From: an uncultured Rhodopila sp.
Lineage (GTDB): Bacteria; Pseudomonadota; Alphaproteobacteria; Acetobacterales; Acetobacteraceae
Length of the DNA: 56,716 bases
Assembly (NCBI RefSeq): GCF_903915725.1
Contig: NZ_CAIWTY010000049.1
Location: 1 to 56,716, forward strand
Direction: 5' to 3'
Under the pieces are notes generated by a model. The model did not search any database. It saw only the letters and a program-made list of their open reading frames with translations, and was not told the origin of the DNA. The position numbers and the translations under genes were made by a program. Below are positions 26,495 through 33,893 of this stretch, one piece after another. Positions within the stretch are counted from its first letter, which is position 1; each line of letters opens with the position of its first letter.

Positions 26495-28374
26495 CCCCGA
26501 CCTTTGCAGCGGCGGGAACCGATGCCGATCGCGACACAACCGCGGCGCGCCGCTTTATGGCGCAGGTCGAGCGGTGGCTGGTCCGCATCGTCGGCGCCGT
26601 CGCCGCGGTGGCGGTGCTGGTCGAGGTCGGCATCCTCCTCACCGGCGTCATCGCCCGGTTCGGCCTGAACAGTCCGCTGGTGTGGAGCGACGAGCTTGCC
26701 TCGATGGTCTTTCTCTGGCTGGCCATGCTGGGTTCGGTGCTGGCGCTGTCGAAGGGCGAGCATATGCGGCTGTCCACGATCGCCGCACGCCTGCCGGAGC
26801 GGTGGCGGGGCCCCGCCGAATGCCTGGCGGTGCTGACGCCGCTGCTGCTGCTGGCCTTCCTGATCAGCCCGGCGCTGGACTACATGACGGATCAGTCCTT
26901 CATCGAAACGCCCGCCCTGGGTTGGTCGGACGCGGTGCGTGCCGCTGCCATGCCGATCGGCTTTGGGTTGATGATGGCGATTTCTCTGCTGCGGCTGGCC
27001 CAGCACCGCCTGCGCGATGTCGCCGGTGTCGCGGCGGTGCTGGCGGTGCTGGCTGTCGTCTTGTGGTTGGGCGCGCCGGCGCTGGCGCATCTCGGCAACT
27101 GGAACCTGATCGTTTTCTTTGTGCTGCTGCTGGGTGCGGGCGTGCTGATCGGGGTGCCGATCGCCTTCGCTTTCGGGCTTGCCACGGTGGCGTATCTGCT
27201 GTGCACGACGCACACCCCGTTGCAGGTGCTGCCGGGCCGCATGGATGAGGGCATGAGTTCGCTGATCCTGCTCGCCGTGCCGCTGTTCGTCCTGCTGGGT
27301 GCCCTGGTCGAGATGACGGGCATGGCCAAAGCGATGGTGGCGTTCCTCGCCTCGCTGATTGGCCATGTGCGAGGTGGCCTGCAATACGTGCTGCTGGGCG
27401 CGATGCTGCTGGTTTCGGGCATTTCCGGTTCGAAGACCGCCGACATGGCGGCGGTCGCTCCGGTGCTGTTCCCGGAGATGAGAAAGCGCGGCCTGGCCGA
27501 TGGCGAGATGGTCTCCCTGCTGGCCGGCGCCGGGGCGATGGCGGAGACGATCCCGCCCTCGCTGGTCCTGATCGCCATCGGTTCGGTCACCGGCGTGTCG
27601 ATCGCCGCGCTGTTCACCGGCGGCCTGCTGCCGGGCGTGGTGCTGGCCATCGGGTTGGCCATCCTGGCACGCCAGCGCACCGGGGCCGAGGACCTGCGCG
27701 GCGTCAAGCGCGCCTCCGCCCGCACCGTGATGTGGACCCTGCTGATCGCGCTGCCTGCCCTGCTGCTGCCGGCCCTGATCCGCTTCGCCGTGATCAATGG
27801 GATCGCCACCGCGACGGAGGTGTCCACCATCGGGATCGCCTATACCGTGCTCGCCGGCCTGCTGATCTATCGCCGCTTCGACTGGCGGCGGATTTATCCG
27901 ATGCTGGTCGAGACGGCGTCTTTGTCCGGTGCGATCCTGTTCATCATCGGCGCTGCGAACTGCATGGCGTGGGCGCTGACGCAGTCCGGTTTCTCGCACA
28001 ACCTGGCCGCGACAATGGCGGCGGTGCCGGGCGGTTCGTGGGGCTTCCTGGGCATCTCCATCCTGGCGTTCATCGTGCTGGGCAGCGTGCTGGAGGGCAT
28101 CCCGGCGATGGTGCTGTTCGGTCCGCTGCTGTTCCCGATCGCGCGGCAGCTTGGGGTGAACGAGGTGCACTACGCGATGGTGGTCATCCTGGCGATGGGC
28201 GTGGGGCTGTTCGCACCGCCGTTCGGGCTGGGCTACTACGCCGCCTGCACCATCGGCCGGGTCAATCCCGATGCGGCGTTGTTGCGCATCTGGCCGTATC
28301 TCGGGGTGCTGGTGCTGGGATTGCTGCTGATCGCCGCGGTGCCTTGGATTTCCACCGGATTCCTGCCGAAATAG
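26491..28374 (+). CDS. Fused TRAP transporter permease DctQM
   Basis: This 627-residue membrane protein fuses the small subunit DctQ (residues about 25-190, four helices, with LVWSDELASMVFLWLAMLGS) to the large DctM subunit (about 205-627, many helices). The large part carries GISGSKTADMAAVAPVL and the AETIPPSLVLIAIG motif. It would import an organic acid using a Na+ or H+ gradient together with DctP. The ATG overlaps the dctP stop (ATGA). With dctP interrupted, import is probably lost unless another binding protein substitutes. Confidence 0.92.
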   Translation: MTPTFAAAGTDADRDTTAARRFMAQVERWLVRIVGAVAAVAVLVEVGILLTGVIARFGLNSPLVWSDELASMVFLWLAMLGSVLALSKGEHMRLSTIAARLPERWRGPAECLAVLTPLLLLAFLISPALDYMTDQSFIETPALGWSDAVRAAAMPIGFGLMMAISLLRLAQHRLRDVAGVAAVLAVLAVVLWLGAPALAHLGNWNLIVFFVLLLGAGVLIGVPIAFAFGLATVAYLLCTTHTPLQVLPGRMDEGMSSLILLAVPLFVLLGALVEMTGMAKAMVAFLASLIGHVRGGLQYVLLGAMLLVSGISGSKTADMAAVAPVLFPEMRKRGLADGEMVSLLAGAGAMAETIPPSLVLIAIGSVTGVSIAALFTGGLLPGVVLAIGLAILARQRTGAEDLRGVKRASARTVMWTLLIALPALLLPALIRFAVINGIATATEVSTIGIAYTVLAGLLIYRRFDWRRIYPMLVETASLSGAILFIIGAANCMAWALTQSGFSHNLAATMAAVPGGSWGFLGISILAFIVLGSVLEGIPAMVLFGPLLFPIARQLGVNEVHYAMVVILAMGVGLFAPPFGLGYYAACTIGRVNPDAALLRIWPYLGVLVLGLLLIAAVPWISTGFLPK

Positions 28375-28571
28375 CCCCCGGCCAGGGAATGGCTTCACTT
28401 CGAGTCCGCGCCGCTCGTGGCTGCAGGCTGAACCAGTCGAAGAAGGTTTCGCCGGGGGACACGGGCGCGCCGGGTCGATGGGTATGCGGTCCGGTATCGA
28501 GGGCCGCATCGGCTTGTGCGGCCACGCCGTACGATGCACGATGGGAACTGTTCCGGCAGACGGGTCCTCGG

Positions 28572-30965
28572 ATGGACGGCGGCGACTTCAGCTTCGACTA
28601 CTTCATCTCCCGCCGCGGCACCGCCGCCGGGCTGGCGAAGGAGGCCGCCGATGTGCTGGAGGCCGCCGGGTATAAGGTCCGTGTTCAGGACTACGACTTC
28701 GCCGCCTCCGGCCAGTTCGTCGGCGACATCGACGACGCGCTGAAGCAGTGCCGCCATTTGCTGATCCTGCACACCGCCGATTACCACGACAGTTTCTGGA
28801 CGCGGTCGGAGTTTCATAACTTCCTCGCCGCCGTCGCGGTCAGCGACGGGCGGCGCCGCATCGGCGTGCTGCGCTGCGACTCCGGGGTGCCAGGGGGCCT
28901 GCTGCACAGCGCCACCTTCGGCGACCTGTTCAGCGAGGATGACCGGGCGAAGCGGCGGGACATCATCCTGGCGGTGGCGGAGGGTCGTGCGCCCGCTTCC
29001 CGTCCGGTGCCGCGGCTGTTCGGTGGCGCCATGCCGCTGGAGAACCGGCTGTTCACCGGGCGCGGCGCTTTGCTGGCGGATCTGCATGCGGCGTTGTCGG
29101 TGGTGGACGGCACGGCGGCGCTGACTCAGGCGGCGGTGCATGGGCTGGGCGGCGTCGGCAAGACCTCGCTGGCAAGGGAGTATGTCGCGCGGCATGGGGA
29201 CGGGTTCGACTCCGTCTGGTGGATCATCGCAGCCGACAGACTGGGGACGATGGCGGGGCTGGCCGAGCTGGCGCGGGCGATGGACCCGCGTCTGCCGCCG
29301 GATACGCCGACGGAGCAGGCGGCGATGGGCGCGCTGCGGGAGATCGAGAAGCGCCGCGGCCGGTTCCTGCTGGTCTACGACAACGCGCCCGGGCCGGAGG
29401 CTTTGACCGGGCTGCTGCCGGCGCGCGGTGCTTCGGTGCTGGTGACCTCGCGCAATCCGGACTGGGTGCGTTCTGCGGCGGCGCTGCCGGTGGCGGAGAT
29501 GCCGCTGGATGAGGCGGTCGCGCTGCTGCAACGCCGCGCGGGGCGTGAGGATGCGGCGGGGGCAGGGCGGCTGGCGCGGGAACTCGGCTGCCTGCCGCTG
29601 GCGCTGGACCAGGCGGCGGCATACGCGAAGGCGACAAGGTGCGGGTTCGACGACTACACGCGCCGGGTGGAGGCGCTGATCCGCCGGCCGAACCCCAACC
29701 CGGACTATCCGCAAATCGTGGCGGCGACGTTCGAGACCGCCATTCATGGCGGGGCGGCGGTCCGTCCGTCCAATCTTCAGGCGGAGCAAGGGCTGCTTGG
29801 CGCCCTGCTCGCTAATAACAAAGCCTACGAGCGGGTCTCAACGATTGTTGCGCCTGAGCATTTCGCTGACCGGATCCACGGCCGCATATATCAGGCACTT
29901 GCGCGCCGGATAGAGGCCGGGCAGCTAGCCGACGCCGTCACGCTAAAGGCCGAGCTTGAATACGCCGGCATCCTTGATGAAGTCGGTGGCACCGCGTACT
30001 TGACCCACCTTCTTACCGCCATGGTCGGAGTCGCCAGTGCTGGCGACTGCGCACGCGCGATCTACGACGCTTGGCAACGCCGCCAGCTGATCGACCGATA
30101 TACGACAATGGCATCCGCGGAATCGGACGCCGCCGGTTCACGGTGGGCCGTTAAGGATGACCAGTTTGCCATAGATCGGGCAACAAAGCAGACGGACCGG
30201 AATGCTGCTACCGATCCTTTACGTCAGCAGTTGCAGGCCGCGATCTGCGACGCCGCTGCGGAGTTAGCCGACATTGCCGGGCGGATCTCAAATTCGCGCA
30301 CATGGGGACGAGTGTCACTAACCGCCAAACTTATGCATTCTCTGCTAGCTGCCGACCCGCTGACTTTGCCGAGCCGCCTTGGGGAGATCTATGCCGCGAT
30401 GCTACGACTCGGACGGTTTCTCGAAACTGATATCCGCGTGCAACGCGACACCGCCTCATTGGACGATCCGCTCGCTCCTGACATCCACGGCTTGCTTACC
30501 GACGTAGTGCAGATGGCGGCCCCTTGGCTGCGAGGGTTTCCCACCGTCGCGGCCTGGGATGACGAAGCTGGTAAAGCTCTGGTACGGGCGGACCTATTCC
30601 AACCAGCCCGCGACTTCACGCGTATTGCTCGAGAGCAGCAAATCATCTCTGAACAAGACTCAGCAGAGATCGAGATGCTTGCCGAAACCGCCGATGAACA
30701 AGATTATCAAGGCCAGAAGGCCGGCAATCGAGCGGTTGGCAGTGCAAAGAATCTGTTGCTCGCAACGGCTGGAACTGTCGCTGTATTTCTATCCGGGGCA
30801 GTTTCATCGGATTTTGCGACGCGATCGTTACTGGTGCAACGGGCAGGGGCAACGCTTGCCGCGGCGGAAGCACAGGTAGAGGCGATTGCCGCCAACCTAC
30901 CCAACGATCTGAGGCACGCTCTAGAAGCGCTTGTGAAAGAAGGGCGATGGTTGAGCAAGTTATGA
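28572..30965 (+). CDS. TIR / NB-ARC (STAND) protein fused to a DnaB N-terminal domain
   Basis: This 797-residue protein has four parts. Residues 5-125 are a TIR domain (FDYFISRRG start, candidate catalytic Glu80 in TRSEF). Residues 150-375 are an NB-ARC/STAND ATPase with P-loop GLGGVGKTS at 191-199, Walker B LLVYD at 266-270 and GCLPLAL at 339-345. Residues 399-510 closely match the helicase DnaB N-terminal domain (NLQAEQGLLGALLANN and HGRIYQALARRIEAG). Residues 520-797 are unrecognised, with one membrane helix at about 727-745. The STAND sensor repeats usually expected after the winged helix are absent. GC at third codon positions looks lower after about 29763. ATG 28572 has a weak ribosome site. 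TIR-STAND proteins often act in phage defence through NAD+ cleavage; that role here is inference. Confidence 0.85.
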   Translation: MDGGDFSFDYFISRRGTAAGLAKEAADVLEAAGYKVRVQDYDFAASGQFVGDIDDALKQCRHLLILHTADYHDSFWTRSEFHNFLAAVAVSDGRRRIGVLRCDSGVPGGLLHSATFGDLFSEDDRAKRRDIILAVAEGRAPASRPVPRLFGGAMPLENRLFTGRGALLADLHAALSVVDGTAALTQAAVHGLGGVGKTSLAREYVARHGDGFDSVWWIIAADRLGTMAGLAELARAMDPRLPPDTPTEQAAMGALREIEKRRGRFLLVYDNAPGPEALTGLLPARGASVLVTSRNPDWVRSAAALPVAEMPLDEAVALLQRRAGREDAAGAGRLARELGCLPLALDQAAAYAKATRCGFDDYTRRVEALIRRPNPNPDYPQIVAATFETAIHGGAAVRPSNLQAEQGLLGALLANNKAYERVSTIVAPEHFADRIHGRIYQALARRIEAGQLADAVTLKAELEYAGILDEVGGTAYLTHLLTAMVGVASAGDCARAIYDAWQRRQLIDRYTTMASAESDAAGSRWAVKDDQFAIDRATKQTDRNAATDPLRQQLQAAICDAAAELADIAGRISNSRTWGRVSLTAKLMHSLLAADPLTLPSRLGEIYAAMLRLGRFLETDIRVQRDTASLDDPLAPDIHGLLTDVVQMAAPWLRGFPTVAAWDDEAGKALVRADLFQPARDFTRIAREQQIISEQDSAEIEMLAETADEQDYQGQKAGNRAVGSAKNLLLATAGTVAVFLSGAVSSDFATRSLLVQRAGATLAAAEAQVEAIAANLPNDLRHALEALVKEGRWLSKL

Positions 30966-31061
30966 GAGAGATGAAAGAATGACCTAACCGCGTTCCCGAC
31001 CCACGTGAAGAAGTCGGGACTGCCTTGCCGCCGCTTCAACAGAGCTGAGCGATTGCTTCGA

Positions 31062-31083
31062 TTGGACCATGATGATAGTCCAA
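31062..31083. promoter_or_regulatory. Inverted repeat upstream of vapBC
   Basis: TTGGAC at 31062-31067 and GTCCAA at 31078-31083 form a perfect 6-bp inverted repeat, 18 bases before the antitoxin ATG. VapB-type antitoxins bind such palindromes to repress their own operon. The core promoter is not clear. Confidence 0.4.
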
Positions 31084-31101
31084 ACCTCAGGAGGTTCCGG
31101 C

Positions 31102-31356
31102 ATGAATATCCCCATCAGCGACGCCAAAGCGCAACTGACCGACCTGGTGCGGCGTGCCGAAGCCGGCGAGGACATCGTGCTGACGCGGCACGGGCACCCG
31201 GTGACGCGCCTGGTGCCCGTCCGGCGCATCCCCGGGACCGCTGAAAAGCGGGCCTTGTTCGCCGACATCATGCAAAGCGGGCGCACAAAGGCTGCGGATG
31301 AGGATGCGGCACGCAGCCAGGATTTCCTGTATGACGATCAGGGGCTTCCGGGTTGA
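31102..31356 (+). CDS. vapB: Phd/YefM-type antitoxin paired with VapC
   Basis: This 84-residue antitoxin begins MNIPISDAKAQLTDLVRRAEAGEDIVLTRHG, the Phd/YefM DNA-binding fold. A disordered toxin-binding tail (ADEDAARSQDFLYDDQ) follows. AGGAGG precedes ATG 31102. The stop overlaps the TTG start of the toxin. Assignment as VapB is by its partner; the fold is Phd-like. Confidence 0.88.
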   Translation: MNIPISDAKAQLTDLVRRAEAGEDIVLTRHGHPVTRLVPVRRIPGTAEKRALFADIMQSGRTKAADEDAARSQDFLYDDQGLPG

Positions 31357-31736
31357 TCGTTGTCGATACGTCCGCCTTGTTCGCCATTGCAGCGGGTGAA
31401 GCACGCGGTCCGGCCTGCGCCGAAGCCATGGCAGTCGAGACCCACATCCTGATTTCAGCCGCCACCCTGGCTGAGGCTCTGATCGTAGCCTCCCGGAAGG
31501 GACTGGCGGCAGAGATGCACCGCCTCATCGCCGGGGCGGGCATGGAGGTGATACCCTTGATCGAGGCCGATGCCGTGCGCGTGGCCGATGCCTACAACCG
31601 ATGGGGCAAGGGCGTCCACCCGGCTGGCCTGAACTACGGCGACTGTTTCGCCTACGCGTTGGCGCAAGCCCGCAAGTGCCCACTACTATTCGTTGGCAAC
31701 GACTTCTCGAAGACGGATATGCAGTCAGCTCTTTGA
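31353..31736 (+). CDS. vapC: VapC-type PIN-domain ribonuclease toxin
   Basis: This 127-residue PIN nuclease has the four acidic metal ligands: Asp5 (VVDTSA), Glu41 (LAEAL), Asp97 (NYGDCFAYALA) and Asp117 (GNDFSKTD). VapC toxins cut tRNA or rRNA when released from the antitoxin. The start is TTG at 31353, overlapping the antitoxin stop. The end overlaps the opposite-strand hicB by 12 bases. Confidence 0.92.
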   Translation: MIVVDTSALFAIAAGEARGPACAEAMAVETHILISAATLAEALIVASRKGLAAEMHRLIAGAGMEVIPLIEADAVRVADAYNRWGKGVHPAGLNYGDCFAYALAQARKCPLLFVGNDFSKTDMQSAL

Positions 31737-32171
31737 GTCTCTTCGTTCGAGCCGAACTGCATGACCGGACGCGTCAGGCACCGTCATCGTCAGATGGGCA
31801 ATATAGCCCGACCGGCTTTCCCCTGCCGCGTGTGCCTGCGCATCGAGACGCAGTAAAACCCGGCGCGGCAGGGTGATGTTCACCCGCTCGACGGTCCCAT
31901 CGAACGCGGCGGGGTCCACCGCAATGACGCCGAACGCCCATCCGGCAAAGTCCGGTTTCGCCGTTATGGCCTCGATAGAAGACGCCGCGGGAATAGCCTC
32001 GCCGGCATCGAGTGTCGCATCGATCCACGCGGCGGCAGCCTCCTCGGCACCCGTTATGGCTTCATCCAGCGTATCGCCGGCCGAGAAGCAGCCGGGCAGG
32101 TCGGGCACGACAACGCCGTAGGCTGCTGTGTCGGTGCCGATTTCGATCGCGATCGGATAGCGCATGGTCAC
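31725..32171 (-). CDS. hicB: HicB-family antitoxin
   Basis: The 148-residue protein has the HicB fold at the N terminus (YGVVVPDLPGCFSAGDTLDEAITGAEEA). A C-terminal ribbon-helix-helix type segment (RVNITLPRRVLLRLDAQAHAAGESRSGYIA) binds the operator. HicB neutralises HicA and represses the operon. The gene follows hicA by three bases. A start at 32165 (MRYP) is equally possible. Confidence 0.9.
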   Translation of the reverse strand: MTMRYPIAIEIGTDTAAYGVVVPDLPGCFSAGDTLDEAITGAEEAAAAWIDATLDAGEAIPAASSIEAITAKPDFAGWAFGVIAVDPAAFDGTVERVNITLPRRVLLRLDAQAHAAGESRSGYIAHLTMTVPDASGHAVRLERRDSKS

Positions 32172-32174
32172 CTC

Positions 32175-32354
32175 CTACAATCCCGCCTGTTTGCGAATCG
32201 CAGCGACCAACCCGATACCCAAGTCCTTCTTCGGATGGGGAACGACGACAATTCCGGGGCGCGTTGGATGCCTGAAAACATGGTGTGAACCTCGGATGCG
32301 GTCCAGGGTCCAACCTGCGGTTTTAAACTCCTTGATGAGGTCCGCACTCTTCAT
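32175..32354 (-). CDS. hicA: HicA mRNA-interferase toxin
   Basis: This 59-residue toxin has the double-stranded-RNA-binding-like fold of HicA with the catalytic His in GSHHVFRHP and the C-terminal LVAAIRKQAGL. HicA cleaves mRNA during stress. ATG 32354 is taken as start because the earlier in-frame ATG at 32369 lies inside the operator and -10 region. It is the first gene of the hicAB operon. Confidence 0.9.
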   Translation of the reverse strand: MKSADLIKEFKTAGWTLDRIRGSHHVFRHPTRPGIVVVPHPKKDLGIGLVAAIRKQAGL

Positions 32355-32355
32355 G

Positions 32356-32388
32356 TGTGTATCATACACATGATCTGACGTTGGTCAA
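32356..32388 (-). promoter_or_regulatory. hicAB promoter with overlapping operator
   Basis: On the minus strand, TTGACC (32383-32388) and TATGAT (32361-32366) are 16 bases apart. The -10 lies inside a perfect palindrome, TGTGTATCATACACA (32356-32370). HicB binding there would block RNA polymerase. The hicA ATG follows the -10 by six bases, so the transcript would be leaderless or nearly so. Confidence 0.65.
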
Positions 32389-32451
32389 CCGAATCGTGAC
32401 GGGCAACATCATTCAGGGCAGGCTGGCTCCGACCTGTGGGTTCAGAAAGCG

Positions 32452-32489
32452 AAGTCGTGGATGGCCGGACCAAGTCCGGCCATGACACA
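32452..32489. repeat. Half REP-like element (family B)
   Basis: GAAGTCGTGGATGGCCGGAC followed by the complementary GTCCGGCCATGACACA arm matches the right half of the elements at 22500 and 37655. It lies between hicAB and the ABC transporter genes. The remaining DNA of 32389-32569 holds nothing else recognisable. Confidence 0.75.
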
Positions 32490-32569
32490 AGGGCACACCG
32501 ACAGCCGGCCACTCCTGAACAGAGACTTCTCTCCCCTTGATCCCGCCAACGGGTCGAACTTATCGCCCC

Positions 32570-33883
32570 CTACTCAATATCCTCCAAACTGAACTGCTCA
32601 GCCTCCTCATCATAACTGAACAGCTCCGCGTACCGTCCCCACCCGATCACCGTCCGTAACGTATCCGCCGCGTAACTGGCGGACATATGATCTTCCAGTT
32701 CATCCCTGAAACGAACCGCCGAGGCCCGGTGGTTCCAGCGCTCATCCAGCACCTGCCGGATCATGTTCACCAGTGGCACATGCTGCCGCAGCGCCTCCCC
32801 AAATATCTTCTTCCGGTCATCCGTGTCGCTGTTGACGAAACTCCGCCCGGCGTCGGTCAGCAGAATATCGCCTTCCTCCAGTACCGCGAACCCCAGCAAC
32901 TGCAGCGTCTCGCCCAGCGGCAGGATATCGTCCACCTCGTACTGCAACGCCCCCGCCAGCGCCGGCAAGTCCGCCCGCCCGTTGTAAGGCTCCGCCGCCA
33001 GGGTCTCCATCAACCCCGACATCACGTTCGTTCCCACCGACTGCAGCGGCGTCGCCAGCGGCGAGGGCGCCGGGGCCGTCGGCAACCGAGGCTCCACCGG
33101 CTTCCGCCGCGTCATGATCCCGTAGATGTCGTCCACCAACTGCCGGAACGCCGGGTCCAGGCGGTTCCGAGGATGCGGGAACGGCACTTTCAGCTCATGC
33201 GCCACCCGCCCGGGGTTGGACGAAAACACCAGGATGCGGTCGCACATCAGCACCGCCTCCTCGATGTTGTGAGTCACCATCAGCACCGACTTGACCGGCA
33301 GCTTGCCGTCCATCCACAAATCGATCAGGTCGGTGCGCAGCGTTTCCGCCGTCAGCACGTCCAGTGCGCTGAACGGCTCATCCATCAGCAGCAGGTCCGG
33401 ATGCACCACCAAAGCCCGCGCCAGACCGACGCGCTGCCGCATCCCGCCCGACAGCTCCTTCGGATAGGCGTTCTCGAACCCGCCCAGGCCGATCATGTCG
33501 ATCGCGCCCTCGGCGCGGCGTTCGCGCTCGGCACGGGGAACGCCGCGGGCTTCCAGGCCGAGTTCGACGTTCTCCTGCACAGTCAGCCAGGGAAACAGCG
33601 CGAAGCTCTGGAACACCATCGCCACGCCATCCGTCGGCCCAGACAACGGCACCCCCCGCCACGTCACACTCCCGGCGGTCGGCTTTAGCAATCCCGAAAC
33701 GATCCGCAGCAATGTCGATTTGCCCGACCCGGATCGCCCAAGCAGCGCAACAATCTCGCCCTCATGCAGCGTCAAATTCACATCGTCCAGCACCACCAGA
33801 TCGGCGTTGGCCTCCTTGTGGTAGGCCTGCCGGCAGCCCTTCACATCGATCAGGAGGGGGCGGACATCGACGGCTGTATCCAT
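32570..33883 (-). CDS. ABC importer ATP-binding protein with C-terminal AAA-associated domain
   Basis: This 437-residue ATPase is of the nitrate/taurine/sulfonate importer class. Walker A GRSGSGKST is at 49-57, signature LSGGM at 144-148, and Walker B LLLMDEP near 164-170. After about residue 285 comes a C-terminal AAA-associated domain (DUF-type; ILPLGETLQLLGFAVLEEGDI), a known fusion in this class. The upstream gene is its fused permease with ten bases between. No binding-protein gene is adjacent. The substrate is unknown. Confidence 0.9.
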   Translation of the reverse strand: MDTAVDVRPLLIDVKGCRQAYHKEANADLVVLDDVNLTLHEGEIVALLGRSGSGKSTLLRIVSGLLKPTAGSVTWRGVPLSGPTDGVAMVFQSFALFPWLTVQENVELGLEARGVPRAERERRAEGAIDMIGLGGFENAYPKELSGGMRQRVGLARALVVHPDLLLMDEPFSALDVLTAETLRTDLIDLWMDGKLPVKSVLMVTHNIEEAVLMCDRILVFSSNPGRVAHELKVPFPHPRNRLDPAFRQLVDDIYGIMTRRKPVEPRLPTAPAPSPLATPLQSVGTNVMSGLMETLAAEPYNGRADLPALAGALQYEVDDILPLGETLQLLGFAVLEEGDILLTDAGRSFVNSDTDDRKKIFGEALRQHVPLVNMIRQVLDERWNHRASAVRFRDELEDHMSASYAADTLRTVIGWGRYAELFSYDEEAEQFSLEDIE

Positions 33884-33893
33884 GATCGTATCC

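Noticed and set aside
26419..28539. A 706-codon minus-strand open frame over the TRAP permease
   Set aside because: Its composition (His, Gln and Arg rich) is that of a shadow of a GC-rich gene. The plus-strand DctQM is clear and of normal length.
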